From contig NZ_CP013854.1 of NCBI RefSeq assembly GCF_001698125.1, positions 6,122,049-6,186,048 of the forward strand: a stretch of DNA of 64,000 bases, read 5' to 3'. This document shows positions 16,191 to 25,231 of this stretch, in pieces; the stretch's first letter is position 1, and each line of letters starts with the position of its first letter. Under the pieces are notes generated by a model that worked only from the letters and a program-made list of their open reading frames with translations, was not told the DNA's origin and did not search any database. The position numbers and the translations under genes are program-made. The stretch is from Pseudonocardia sp. HH130630-07. Lineage in GTDB: Bacteria; Actinomycetota; Actinomycetes; Mycobacteriales; Pseudonocardiaceae.

Positions 16191-18647
16191 TCAGCTCTTG
16201 CCGAAGCCCGCCCGGCGCAGGGCCTCGGCCATGGCGTCGTTGGCGGGGGCGGGCTTGCCGCCGCCCTGGTTCCCGGCCCGGCCGCCGCCCTGGTTCCCGC
16301 CCCGGCCGCCGCGGCCGCGGTCCGCTCCGCGACCGCCGCCGCCCTGGCCGCCGCCACGGGGACCGCCGCGCTGTGCGCCGCCACGCTGCCCGTCACCGCG
16401 ATGCCCACCGCCGCGCTCGGGGCGGCCGCCACCCTGCTTCCCGGCGCCCGGCTCGTCGTCCAGGCGCAGGGTCAGCGAGATCCGCTTGCGGGCCTCGTCG
16501 ACCTCCAGCACCTTCACCTTGACGACGTCACCGGACTTGGCGACGTCGCGCGGGTCGGAGACGAAGTCCTTGCTCATCGCCGAGACGTGCACCAGGCCGT
16601 CCTGGTGCACACCGACGTCGACGAACGCACCGAACGCGGCCACGTTCGTCACCACGCCCTCGAGCAGCATCCCGACCCGCAGGTCGGAGATCTTGTGCAC
16701 ACCCTCCGCGAACGTCGCGGTGCGGAACGCCGGGCGCGGGTCGCGGCCCGGCTTCTCCAGCTCGGCGAGGATGTCGGTGACGGTCGGGAGCCCGACGGTG
16801 TCGTCGACGTAGTCCTTGGGCTTGACCTGGTGCAGTCGCGCCGCGTTGCCCATCAGCGCGGCGACGTCGATCTTGGTGCGTTCCACCATCCTCCGGACCA
16901 CCGGGTAGGACTCCGGGTGCACGCCGGTGACGTCCAGCGGCTCCTCGCCCTCCCGGATCCGCAGGAAGCCCGCGCACTGCTCGAAGGCCTTCGGCCCGAG
17001 CCGGGGCACGTCGGTGAGCGCGGTGCGGGAGCGGAACGGCCCGTTGGCGTCGCGGTGCGCCACGATCGCCCCGGCCAGGGACTCCGAGATCCCCGAGACC
17101 CGGCGCAGCAGCGGCGCCGACGCCGAGTTGAGGTCCACCCCGACGGCGTTCACGCAGTCCTCGACCACGGAGTCCAGCGAGCGCGACAGCGACGACTCGG
17201 GGAGGTCGTGCTGGTACTGACCGACCCCGATCGACTTCGGGTCGATCTTGACCAGCTCCGCCAGCGGGTCCTGCAGCCGGCGGGCGATGGACACCGCGCC
17301 GCGCAGCGAGACGTCCATGTCCGGCAGCTCGGCCGATGCGTAGGCCGACGCCGAGTACACCGAGGCACCCGCCTCGGACACCATCACCTTGGTCAGCTTG
17401 AGGCCGGGGTTCTGCCTGATCAGCTCACCGGCGAGGGCGTCGGTCTCCCGGGACGCGGTGCCGTTGCCGATCGCCACCAGCTCGACGGAGTGCTTGGCGC
17501 ACAACGCACCGAGGACCTTCAGCGAACCGGCGTGGTCGTTGCGCGGCTCGTGCGGGTAGATCACCGCGGTGTCGACGACCTTGCCGGTCGCGTCGACGAC
17601 GGCGACCTTCACCCCGGTGCGCAGCCCCGGGTCGAGCCCGATGGTCGCCCGGGTCCCGGCCGGCGCGGCGAGCAGCAGGTCACGCAGGTTCGCCGCGAAG
17701 ACGCCGATGGCGCCCTCCTCGGCGGCGGCCCGCAGCCGGACGCGGATGTCGATGCCCAGTGCGGTCTGCAGCCGGGTCCGCCAGGCCCAGCGGACGACGC
17801 CGAGCAGCCAGGCGTCCGCCGCGCGGCCCTTCTCGGCCACGCCGTACTCGGCGGCGATCGCCCGCTCGTAGGGGGTCGGCTCCTCCTCCGACGCCCCGGG
17901 ATCCAGGGTGACGTCGAGCGCCTCCTCGGTCTCGCCGCGGAACACGGCGAGGATCCGGTGCGAGGGGAGCGTCGTGAACTTCTCGGAGAACTCGAAGTAG
18001 TCCGAGAACTTCGCCGCGGCCTGGTCGTTCTCCTTGCCGTCGCGCACCGTGGTGACGAGCCGGCCGTTCTCCCACATGCGCTCGCGCAGACCGCCGACCA
18101 GGTCGGCGTTCTCCCCGATCCGCTCGACCAGGATCGCCCGCGCGCCCTCCAGGGCGGCCCCGGCGTCGGCGACCTCACCGGTCACGTAACCGGCCGCGGT
18201 GGCGTGCGGGTCGAGCGAGGGGTCGCCCAGCAGTGCGTCGGCGAGGGGCTCCAGGCCCTGCTCGCGCGCGATCATCGCCTTGGTGCGGCGCTTGGGCTTG
18301 TAGGGCAGGTAGATGTCCTCGAGCCGGGCCTTCGACTCCGCGGCCCAGATCGTGGCCTCGAGCGCCTCGTCGAGCTTGCCCTGCGAGCGGATCGAGTCGA
18401 GCACGGTGGCCCGGCGTTCCTCCAGCTCACGCAGGTAACGCAGGCGTTCCTCGAGGGTGCGCAGCTGGGTGTCGTCGAGGCCGCCGGTGGCCTCCTTGCG
18501 GTACCGGGCGACGAACGGGACCGTCGAGCCCTCGTCCAGCAGGGCCACCGCGGACCCGACCTGGTCCGGCCGGGCGCCGAGCTCGTCGGCGATGCGCTGG
18601 TTGATGGAGCGGTGCTGCCGGGTGTCCGGGGGTGCCGTGCCTGTCAC
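16191..18647 (-). CDS. tex: Tex family RNA-binding transcription accessory protein
   Basis: An 818-residue cytosolic protein with the Tex layout. An N-terminal helical domain contains PFVARYRKEATGGLDDTQLR. A YqgF/RNase H-like fold follows (GLDPGLRTGVKVAVVD near residue 325), then helix-hairpin-helix repeats (VSGISESLAGAIVAHRDANG) and an S1 RNA-binding domain near 645-715 (GVVTNVAAFGAFVDVGVHQD). The last 90 residues form a Gly/Arg/Gln-rich tail that is longer than in typical Tex. The protein acts with RNA polymerase or ribosomes. The GTG start at 18647 fixes the N-terminus. The helicase downstream has a similar RGG linker, so the pair may work together in RNA metabolism. Confidence 0.93.
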   Translation of the reverse strand: MTGTAPPDTRQHRSINQRIADELGARPDQVGSAVALLDEGSTVPFVARYRKEATGGLDDTQLRTLEERLRYLRELEERRATVLDSIRSQGKLDEALEATIWAAESKARLEDIYLPYKPKRRTKAMIAREQGLEPLADALLGDPSLDPHATAAGYVTGEVADAGAALEGARAILVERIGENADLVGGLRERMWENGRLVTTVRDGKENDQAAAKFSDYFEFSEKFTTLPSHRILAVFRGETEEALDVTLDPGASEEEPTPYERAIAAEYGVAEKGRAADAWLLGVVRWAWRTRLQTALGIDIRVRLRAAAEEGAIGVFAANLRDLLLAAPAGTRATIGLDPGLRTGVKVAVVDATGKVVDTAVIYPHEPRNDHAGSLKVLGALCAKHSVELVAIGNGTASRETDALAGELIRQNPGLKLTKVMVSEAGASVYSASAYASAELPDMDVSLRGAVSIARRLQDPLAELVKIDPKSIGVGQYQHDLPESSLSRSLDSVVEDCVNAVGVDLNSASAPLLRRVSGISESLAGAIVAHRDANGPFRSRTALTDVPRLGPKAFEQCAGFLRIREGEEPLDVTGVHPESYPVVRRMVERTKIDVAALMGNAARLHQVKPKDYVDDTVGLPTVTDILAELEKPGRDPRPAFRTATFAEGVHKISDLRVGMLLEGVVTNVAAFGAFVDVGVHQDGLVHVSAMSKDFVSDPRDVAKSGDVVKVKVLEVDEARKRISLTLRLDDEPGAGKQGGGRPERGGGHRGDGQRGGAQRGGPRGGGQGGGGRGADRGRGGRGGNQGGGRAGNQGGGKPAPANDAMAEALRRAGFGKS

Positions 18648-18683
18648 CGCACCATCGTCGCTAACGCGGTCCGGGGCGCGACC

Positions 18684-18713
18684 GCCGGGTGGGGGTCACG
18701 GGTCGCACCCGGC
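18684..18713 (-). terminator. Terminator after the DUF4334 gene
   Basis: GCCGGGTG (18684-18691) pairs with CACCCGGC (18706-18713) around a 14-nt loop, immediately after the DUF4334 stop on the minus strand. Confidence 0.55.
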
Positions 18714-18715
18714 AC

Positions 18716-19261
18716 TCACTCCCGGCACAGGAAGAACACGAACGGCCGCTCCAGGCCGCGCATGTCCATCAGGCCGAGGACGGTGTCCTCGTCGACCCGG
18801 TGGAAGACGTCGTGGATCGGGAGGTCGTCGTAGCACATGGTGGCGCTCACGACCCCGCGGTACTCGGTCATCCGCAGCCGGGCCCGCGACGACCGGGTGG
18901 CCAGCGCCGGGCCGGTCCGGGCGGCGATCCGGCTCACCGCCGCGTTCCGCAGCGCGGCCGGGTGGCGCAGCAGCGCCGGGAGCGGCACCAGCGCGGGGTT
19001 GAGGCTGTACCGGCCGCCGCGGGGGTGGTCCATCACCAGTGGATGGACGTCGTCGGGTCCGTCGAACCGCTTGCCGTGCCAGCCGAACCGGCCGAGCAGC
19101 CCGTCCATCGGGTTGCCGGTCGGGATCTCCCCGCCGGACCACTCCCCCAGCAGATCGCCGACGCCGACCGGGGGCAGCGCGTCGAAGAAGGCCAGCGTCT
19201 CCTCGATGGTGGCGCCGTACTCCAGGTGGCGCAGCGTGTCGACCGGGGCGCTCGTCGTCAT
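18716..19261 (-). CDS. GXWXG/DUF4334 domain protein
   Basis: A 181-residue protein of unknown function with the two-part GXWXG plus DUF4334 layout. The first domain shows VGDLLGEWSGGEIPTGN at about residues 33-49. The second shows YRGVVSATMCYDDLPIHDVF and a C-terminal GLMDMRGLERPFVFFL. It has no signal peptide. The ATG overlaps the stop of the FAD/GcvT dehydrogenase gene (ATGA), so it is translated with it and may assist it or handle its product. Terminator-like arms directly follow. Confidence 0.8.
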   Translation of the reverse strand: MTTSAPVDTLRHLEYGATIEETLAFFDALPPVGVGDLLGEWSGGEIPTGNPMDGLLGRFGWHGKRFDGPDDVHPLVMDHPRGGRYSLNPALVPLPALLRHPAALRNAAVSRIAARTGPALATRSSRARLRMTEYRGVVSATMCYDDLPIHDVFHRVDEDTVLGLMDMRGLERPFVFFLCRE

Positions 19262-21714
19262 GCCGTCGGACTGTACTGCCGGTCGAGCGGTCCCGCCGCC
19301 ACCCGTGCGGTCAGGCTGCGGCCCGCCAGCTCGATCCCGACCCGGGTCCCGGCGGCCGCCCGGACGGCGGGTAGCCAGGCCCTGGCGAGGGCGGTGCCCG
19401 TCGTGTGGCCGGAGACGGCCGCGGTGACCCGGCCGATCACCGGGCCGCGACGCAGGTCCGGACCGGCCGCGCCGGCCGCACCGCCGTCGAGCAGCACCGG
19501 GTCGCGGGAGTGGCGGCGGGCCCGCGGCAGGTCGTACACGGGTTCGCCGCCGCGCAGCAGCGCACCGGCGTGGTCGAGGACCAGCGTCACGAGTCGCTCG
19601 GCCGGCCCGCCCGCCGCACGCAGCGCCAGCACCGCGGCCCGGCCCGGGAACGCGGGCTTCGCCGGATCGACCCGGTCCCCGAGACCCACCGCGTCCGGGC
19701 CGTGCTCCGCGGAGATCTCCGCGCCGGCCCGCGGGTCCGCGTCCTCGACCCGCAGGGCGTCGGCCGCCGTACGGCCGACGGCGGCCAGGCCGTACGGGGC
19801 GCCCGCGGCGCGCACCGCGTCCCAGAGCCGTTCGGCGTCCGCGGCCGCACAGACGATCTCCCAGCACCCGTCGCGCGGCCGGAGAACGGTCGTCGCGACG
19901 GCGCCGAGCGTGCGCGGTCCGGCCCGGCCGGGGCCCGGTGCCCCACCAGCGGCGAGCGCCCCCAGGATCGCCCCGGCGTGCGGTCCCCGGAGGCCGAGGC
20001 AGGCGGTGACCGCGCTGACGTCGACGATCCCGACGTCCACGATCCCGACGTCCCCGGCCCGGCCGGTCGCGGCCCGGCGCAGCTCGGCGACCTGCAGACG
20101 GTCGGCGAGCCCGACGAGGAACCGGTCCGCCCCGAGCCGGGTCACCCGCGGCGCGGCGAGCAACCCGCCGTCGTCGTCCAGCAGGAGGGTCTCGACGATC
20201 TCGCCGACCGGGCGGTCGACGTCGCCCGTCGTCCGCTGCTGCAGGAACCCGGCGGCGCCCGGCCCGGTCACCTCGACCCGGCGACCGGCCGACAGGTCCG
20301 TCATCCCCGCGGCACGGCGGGCGATCAGCGCCTCGGCCCCCGCGACCGGTGCGCCCTCCCCGGCGCCCGCGGGCCGGGGGATCTCGCACACCTCGGGCAG
20401 TGCGGCGTTCGCGCCGAACCACGCCGGGGCCGGGTCGTGCGCCGGGGCGAACCGGGCCCGCAGCTCGACCTGGCGGGAGTGGAACGGCGACCCGACGGCG
20501 AGTGGCAGCGCCGTCGACGGGTCGACGGATCCGGGCTCGAACCGGTCGAGGTGCATCCCGGACAGGTCGAGCGGTGCGCCGTGCAGCGCCGGGCGACCGG
20601 TGCCGATCCACTCCGCCAGCACCTCGGCGGCACCGGCCGCGCACGCAGTCGGGACGGCCCCGGCGATCCAGAGTCCGGGCAGGTCCGGGTGCTCGCCGAG
20701 CAGCGGCGCTCCGTCCGGGGTGGCGGCGACGAGCCCGTCGACGCCCTCGGCGACCTTGGCGTCGCGCAGCAGCGGGAGCAGGGCCGTCGCGACGTCCCAC
20801 GCGGGGTCGAGGTCCTCCGGGGTGGACCGCGGCGCGGCCGGTGCGGTACCCCCGGACACCGCGGTGCCCCGGTGCCGGTCCGGCGCGGCCGCGATCCCGA
20901 TCCGGTGCCCGTGGGTCCGGATCGCGACGCCGGCCGCGGCGTCGACGAGCACCGGCAGCGCCGGGTCCGCGCGGCCCGACGCGGCCTCCAGCGCGTGGAT
21001 CGTCTCCAGCGCCCCGAGCGCATCGGTCCTCGCGTACCGCCCGGTCACCGCGGCCAGCGGGACCGTGACCCCGGCCGGCGCGGTGACCGCGGGAGTCCAC
21101 ACCCCGGCGCAGCACACCACGACGTCGGCCGGGTGGCGCTCGTCGGCGCAGCGCACCGCGATGACCCGGCCGCCGCTGCGCTCGAGCGCGGTAACCGTGC
21201 GGTGCCCCAGCACGGCGGCCCCGTGCCGGGCCGCCCCCGCCGCGTACAGCCGGGCGACCGCGACCGGATCGACGGTGCCGTCACCGGGGACGTGCAGTCC
21301 GCCGGCCACCCGTGCCGGGTCGAGCAGCGGGTGCCGCGCCGCGCACTCCTCCGGGTCGAGGAGCCGGCAGTCGAGGCCGGCCGCGGTGGCCCGGTCGTGC
21401 CGGTGGCGCAGCTCGTCGAGCCCGTCGGCGGTGGCGGCCACCTCCAGCGAACCGGAGCGGGTCAGGACCGGACGCCCGGCGTCGCGCAGCGCGGCGTAGG
21501 CCGACCGGGTCGCCGTCGCGAGCCGGGTGTGCGTCCGGTCCGGGCCGAGCTGCCGGACGAGCCCGGCGTCGTGCCCGGTGGCCCCGCCGGTGCCGGGGAG
21601 CGGGCCCCGGTCGAGCACGGTCACCCGGGCCCCGCCCCGGCGGGCCAGCGCGTCGGCGAGTGCGCAGCCGACGAGACCCGCCCCGATGATCACGATGCGC
21701 GGGGATGCGGTCAT
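19258..21714 (-). CDS. Dimethylglycine/sarcosine dehydrogenase-like FAD and GcvT protein
   Basis: An 818-residue four-domain enzyme. Residues 1-375 form a DAO-type FAD domain (IVIIGAGLVGCALADALARRGG). FAO_M follows at about 380-430, and aminomethyltransferase GcvT_N and GcvT_C domains follow to the end (TGPGAAGFLQQRTTGDVDRP, then AAVLALRAAGGPAERLV). This architecture oxidatively demethylates N-methyl glycines (dimethylglycine, sarcosine) and passes the one-carbon unit to folate. The start is ATG 21714 with GGTGAG upstream. A 15-bp tandem duplication adds five residues in the GcvT part. An MHS transporter gene lies 106 bp upstream on the same strand and may supply the substrate. The precise amine is inferred. 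Confidence 0.82.
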   Translation of the reverse strand: MTASPRIVIIGAGLVGCALADALARRGGARVTVLDRGPLPGTGGATGHDAGLVRQLGPDRTHTRLATATRSAYAALRDAGRPVLTRSGSLEVAATADGLDELRHRHDRATAAGLDCRLLDPEECAARHPLLDPARVAGGLHVPGDGTVDPVAVARLYAAGAARHGAAVLGHRTVTALERSGGRVIAVRCADERHPADVVVCCAGVWTPAVTAPAGVTVPLAAVTGRYARTDALGALETIHALEAASGRADPALPVLVDAAAGVAIRTHGHRIGIAAAPDRHRGTAVSGGTAPAAPRSTPEDLDPAWDVATALLPLLRDAKVAEGVDGLVAATPDGAPLLGEHPDLPGLWIAGAVPTACAAGAAEVLAEWIGTGRPALHGAPLDLSGMHLDRFEPGSVDPSTALPLAVGSPFHSRQVELRARFAPAHDPAPAWFGANAALPEVCEIPRPAGAGEGAPVAGAEALIARRAAGMTDLSAGRRVEVTGPGAAGFLQQRTTGDVDRPVGEIVETLLLDDDGGLLAAPRVTRLGADRFLVGLADRLQVAELRRAATGRAGDVGIVDVGIVDVSAVTACLGLRGPHAGAILGALAAGGAPGPGRAGPRTLGAVATTVLRPRDGCWEIVCAAADAERLWDAVRAAGAPYGLAAVGRTAADALRVEDADPRAGAEISAEHGPDAVGLGDRVDPAKPAFPGRAAVLALRAAGGPAERLVTLVLDHAGALLRGGEPVYDLPRARRHSRDPVLLDGGAAGAAGPDLRRGPVIGRVTAAVSGHTTGTALARAWLPAVRAAAGTRVGIELAGRSLTARVAAGPLDRQYSPTA
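20024..20053. repeat. 15-bp tandem duplication in the dehydrogenase gene
   Basis: ACGATCCCGACGTCC occurs twice without interruption (20024-20038 and 20039-20053). It is in frame and encodes a repeated VGIVD pentapeptide in the GcvT domain. Confidence 0.85.
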
Positions 21715-21737
21715 GGGCTCACCCGGAATGTCGAAAC

Positions 21738-21804
21738 GTTGCCCGATGCGCAACAGCGAAGGACTGTCCGCAACACGGTGCCGGGCGCCGGAGACCGCTG
21801 TCAA
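21738..21804 (-). promoter_or_regulatory. Candidate promoter/operator of the dehydrogenase gene
   Basis: On the minus strand a perfect TTGACA -35 hexamer (21804-21799) is followed by two direct TGTTGCG repeats. The second continues into GTTGC-7 nt-GCAAC (plus-strand arms 21738-21742 and 21750-21754). GTTGC-type palindromes suit an IclR or GntR-class regulator, none of which is encoded nearby. Confidence 0.35.
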
Positions 21805-21820
21805 GGCCCGGCCGGCGCCG

Positions 21821-23107
21821 TCAGCGCAGCACGGAGCCCTTCGTCTCGGGCAGGGTCAGCACGGCCACGAAGGCGATCGCCGCACCGACGGCGACGTAGA
21901 CGAAGAACCAGGTGCCCAGCCCGGCCGCCTGCAGCGACGTCGCCAGCAGTGGCGCCGTCCCGCCGAACACGGCGACGGTCAGGTTGTACCAGGCCCCGAT
22001 CCCGAGGCCGCGCAACGACGTCGGGAACAGCTCGCTCATGATCGCCGGCGCGACGGAGGTCATCATCGTGTAGAGCCCGAGACCGACGGTGAACACCACG
22101 AGCATGTTCCCGAAGCCGGGCCCGATCAGCGTGGACAGCGGGACGATGAGGACGGCCGTCGCCGCCGACCAGATCAGCAGCTGCGGCCGCCGTCCGTAGC
22201 GGTCGGCCGCCGCGCCCATCGGGTACTGCAGCAGGACGAAGATCAGGGTCGCGATCGACAGCGCCAGGAACACCTCGGTCGCGTCGGCACCCCGGTACTG
22301 GGTCGCGAACGGCGTCAGCGACGAGAAGAACGTGTAGTAGCACAGCGTGCTGAGCACGGTGAAGCCGATGAGCTGGGCCACGGCCCGCGGGTGCTCGCGC
22401 AGGGTCAGCAGCAGCGGGTTCCGGATCCGGGCCGCGGTCTCCTTGTTCTGCTCGAACTGCTCGGTCTCGGCCATCTGCCGGCGCATCCACATCCCGATCA
22501 GGCCGAGCACCCCGCCGACGAGGAACGGGATCCGCCAGCCCCAGGACTCCAGCTGGGCCTTCTCCAGCGTCGCGGCCAGCACGAAGCCCATCAGCGAGGC
22601 CACCAGCACCGCGGTGCCGGTGGAGATGTAGAAGAACGACGAGTAGCGGCCGCGCCGGTCCGGCGGCGCGATCTCGGCCAGGTACGCCGAGGCGTTGGAC
22701 ACCTCCCCGCCGAGCGACATCCCCTGCGCGATCCGGGCCAGCAGCAACAGCACCGGCGCCAGCCATCCGACCATGTCGTAGGTCGGGAGCAGCCCGATCA
22801 CCAGCGACCCGCCCGCCATCAGCAGGATCGTGATGAGCATGGCGGTGCGCCTGCCCCAGAGGTCGGCGAACCGGCCGAGCAGCAGCCCGCCGAGCGGGCG
22901 GAAGAAGAAGGCCAGCGCGTAGGTCGCCAGCGTGGCGATGAGCGCGCCGCTGACCGGCGGGAAGATCTGGGTCGCGAAGTAGATGCTGAACGTCGCGTAG
23001 ATCGTCCAGTCGTACCACTCGACGGCGTTCCCGATCGACGCCGCGACCAGGGTCCGCACCGGGAGCCGGTGCCGCTCGGTGGCCGGACCGGCCGGGTGCT
23101 GGGACAC
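21821..23107 (-). CDS. MHS-family MFS metabolite:proton symporter
   Basis: A 428-residue, 12-helix transporter of the metabolite:H+ symporter branch (ProP, ShiA, KgtP relatives). Diagnostic features are NAVEWYDWTIYATFSIYF near residue 27, the loop 2-3 motif GRFADLWGRRTAM, and ARIAQGMSLGGEVSNASAYLAE in helix 4. It imports a carboxylate or betaine-type solute. The GTG start at 23107 has GAGGGGG five nt upstream. It precedes a methylglycine-oxidising enzyme, so an N-methylated osmolyte is a plausible substrate, though dicarboxylates cannot be excluded. Confidence 0.87.
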   Translation of the reverse strand: MSQHPAGPATERHRLPVRTLVAASIGNAVEWYDWTIYATFSIYFATQIFPPVSGALIATLATYALAFFFRPLGGLLLGRFADLWGRRTAMLITILLMAGGSLVIGLLPTYDMVGWLAPVLLLLARIAQGMSLGGEVSNASAYLAEIAPPDRRGRYSSFFYISTGTAVLVASLMGFVLAATLEKAQLESWGWRIPFLVGGVLGLIGMWMRRQMAETEQFEQNKETAARIRNPLLLTLREHPRAVAQLIGFTVLSTLCYYTFFSSLTPFATQYRGADATEVFLALSIATLIFVLLQYPMGAAADRYGRRPQLLIWSAATAVLIVPLSTLIGPGFGNMLVVFTVGLGLYTMMTSVAPAIMSELFPTSLRGLGIGAWYNLTVAVFGGTAPLLATSLQAAGLGTWFFVYVAVGAAIAFVAVLTLPETKGSVLR

Positions 23108-23209
23108 GGGACCCCCTCGGGTGGCTCCGGACGATCGTCGGACAGTAACCGGATCGGGGGGGTTCGCGGAAGGTCGCCCGCACCCGTCGTTCCGCGGTAG
23201 AACTCGGGC

Positions 23210-24079
23210 ATGCCGCGCTCCGCCGCACTCGACGGCTTCCAGCTCGCCTACGACCGCCACGGCGAGCCCGGTGCACCGCCGGTCGTGCTGCTGCACGGCT
23301 GGCCGGGCGACCGCACCGACATGGCCGCGGTCGCCGCGGAACTGGCCGGGACGCACGACGTCGTCGTCCCCGACCTGCGCGGGTTCGGCGGGTCGGACAG
23401 GCACGACCGCGATCCCGCGGACGCCTACGGGGCCGCGGCACAGGCGGCGTCGGTCGCGGCGCTGCTCGACGAGCTGGGGCTGTCCGACGTGGTCGCCGGC
23501 GGCTACGACGTCGGCAGCCGGGTCGCCCAGCAGCTGGCGGGCGACCGGCCGGAGCTGCTGCGCGCACTCGTCGTCACGCCACCGGCGCCGGGGGTCGGGC
23601 AGCGCATCCTGGAACCGGACGCGGTGCGCGAGTTCTGGTACCAGGCGTTCCACCAGCTCGATCTCGCCGAGGAGCTGGTCGACGGTGACGCCCGGGCGGT
23701 CCGCGCCTACCTGCGGCACTTCTGGACGCACTGGTCCGGGCCGGGCTTCGTCCCCGGTGCGGACCGGATCGAGGCGCTGGCCGCCGGGTACGCGGCGCCG
23801 GGGGCGTTCGTCGCGTCGATCGCCTGGTACCGCTCCGGTGGCGGCGCCGTCGCGCGGTCGCTGGCCGAGACCGTCCCCGGCCCGGACGACCGGATCGGCG
23901 TACCCACCACGTTCCTGTGGCCGGAGCACGATCCGCTGTTCCCGCGGGCCTGGTCGGACCGCCTCGGCGAGTTCTTCACCGACGTCGCCGTGACCTGGGT
24001 CGACGGGGCCGGGCACTTCGTGCCGGTCGAGGCCCCCGCGGACTTCGCCGCCGCGGTCGCGACGGCGGCACGCCGGTGA
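23210..24079 (+). CDS. Epoxide hydrolase-like alpha/beta hydrolase
   Basis: A 289-residue alpha/beta hydrolase. The oxyanion motif is HGWPG (29-33). The nucleophile elbow GGYDVGSR carries Asp100 in place of the usual Ser, which marks the epoxide hydrolase / haloacid dehalogenase branch. The charge-relay residues are likely in WPEHDPLFP and the late DGAGHFVPVEAP. It would open an epoxide through an ester intermediate, or remove a halogen. The stop overlaps the start of an FAD monooxygenase gene (GTGA), so a monooxygenase/epoxide hydrolase pair on the same substrate is plausible. Confidence 0.8.
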   Translation: MPRSAALDGFQLAYDRHGEPGAPPVVLLHGWPGDRTDMAAVAAELAGTHDVVVPDLRGFGGSDRHDRDPADAYGAAAQAASVAALLDELGLSDVVAGGYDVGSRVAQQLAGDRPELLRALVVTPPAPGVGQRILEPDAVREFWYQAFHQLDLAEELVDGDARAVRAYLRHFWTHWSGPGFVPGADRIEALAAGYAAPGAFVASIAWYRSGGGAVARSLAETVPGPDDRIGVPTTFLWPEHDPLFPRAWSDRLGEFFTDVAVTWVDGAGHFVPVEAPADFAAAVATAARR

Positions 24080-25143
24080 GCGAACCGGTCCTCGTCGCGG
24101 GCGGCGGGGTCGCCGGGTGCGCCACCGCACTCGGCCTGCACCGGGCCGGGATCGCCGTCGAGATCCTCGAGGCGCGCGACGACACCGACGACGGGGGCTG
24201 GTTCCTCGTGGTCGGCGGGCCCGGCTGCCGGGCCCTGCGCACGCTCGGCGCCGGGCCCGCGTTCGAGGCGGTCTCCCGGCCGCTGACCGATCTCGTCGTA
24301 CGGGACGCCGACGGCGGCGACACCGGCGTCCGCCGGCCGCTGAGCGGGGGCGATCCGGACGGGTCCCGGATGCTCACCCGGGCGGAGCTCGTGGGCGCCC
24401 TGCGCACCGAGACCGACCGCCTCGGCATCGTGCGGCACGTCCGCACCCGGGTCACCGGGGTCGGCGCCGCCGGGTCCCGGGTGCAGGTCGAGACGGACCG
24501 CGGGCCCCGCACGACACCGCTGCTGATCGGTGCGGACGGCATCGGCTCGGTCGTCCGCGGCCACGTCGACCCGTCGTGTCCCCCGCCGCGCGAGGTCGGG
24601 CAGCGGGCCTTCTACGGACGGACCCCGCTGCGCCCGTCCGGTGCGGAGACCGAGAACGGGGCGTTCACCGTGCTCGCGAGCGCGGCGCAGGCGTTCGTCG
24701 CGATCCCGACCGCGCAGGACGGCACCTGGTGGTTCGCCCGCACCGGGCCGCCCCGCCCGGCGGGCGCACCGGACGCGGACCCGCACGCGACGCTCACGGC
24801 CGCGCTCGGCCCGGACGGCACCGCGGCCGCACTGCTCGCCGCCACCGCACCGCGCGACGTCGGGGCCTTCGACCCGCGCGACCTGCCGTACCTCGGTCCG
24901 TGGTGGCGCGGACGCACGGTGCTGGCCGGGGACGAGGCCCACGCGGCATCCCCCGCCAGCGGCCTGGGAGCCACCCTGGCCTGCGAGGACGCCGCCGCAC
25001 TGGCGACAACCCTGCAGAACACCGACCTCACCGACCACGCAGCCGTAGCCGACGCACTCACCCACTACCAGCGCCTCCGCCGCCCCCCGGGCCTGGCCAA
25101 CGTCCGAGCCTCCGCCGAACGCAGCGGCTCCCCCGTGCCCTGA
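24076..25143 (+). CDS. FAD-dependent aromatic hydroxylase-type monooxygenase
   Basis: A 355-residue flavoprotein of the p-hydroxybenzoate hydroxylase fold. The N-terminal dinucleotide loop is AGGGVAGCATALGLHRAG, the middle motif is LLIGADGIGSVVR, and the second FAD motif is LAGDEAHAASPASGLGATLACEDA. It would hydroxylate or epoxidise a small substrate using NAD(P)H and O2. The start is GTG 24076 overlapping the stop of the epoxide-hydrolase-like gene. An in-frame ATG upstream at 23917 is rejected because the extra 53 residues lie inside the preceding gene and are low complexity. Confidence 0.83.
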   Translation: MSEPVLVAGGGVAGCATALGLHRAGIAVEILEARDDTDDGGWFLVVGGPGCRALRTLGAGPAFEAVSRPLTDLVVRDADGGDTGVRRPLSGGDPDGSRMLTRAELVGALRTETDRLGIVRHVRTRVTGVGAAGSRVQVETDRGPRTTPLLIGADGIGSVVRGHVDPSCPPPREVGQRAFYGRTPLRPSGAETENGAFTVLASAAQAFVAIPTAQDGTWWFARTGPPRPAGAPDADPHATLTAALGPDGTAAALLAATAPRDVGAFDPRDLPYLGPWWRGRTVLAGDEAHAASPASGLGATLACEDAAALATTLQNTDLTDHAAVADALTHYQRLRRPPGLANVRASAERSGSPVP

Positions 25144-25213
25144 CCTCGCAGGCCGCGCCCCGTCGTCGCAGGGCCCGCGGGGCCTGTGAGGTGGCGCCGC
25201 CGCCTGCGAGGTC
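25142..25213. repeat. GACCTCGCAG inverted repeat, copy 2
   Basis: GACCTCGCAG (25142-25151, overlapping the monooxygenase stop) and CTGCGAGGTC (25204-25213) are perfect complements with 52 nt between them. A degenerate internal copy reads CCTGTGAGGT. The pair repeats the one at 16112-16163. Confidence 0.5.
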
Positions 25214-25218
25214 CGGGC

Positions 25219-25224
25219 TAGGGT
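25219..25224 (+). promoter_or_regulatory. -10 element of the DUF4185 gene
   Basis: TAGGGT ends seven nt before the ATG at 25232 with no Shine-Dalgarno sequence, as expected for a leaderless message. Confidence 0.45.
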
Positions 25225-25231
25225 CGCGCGC

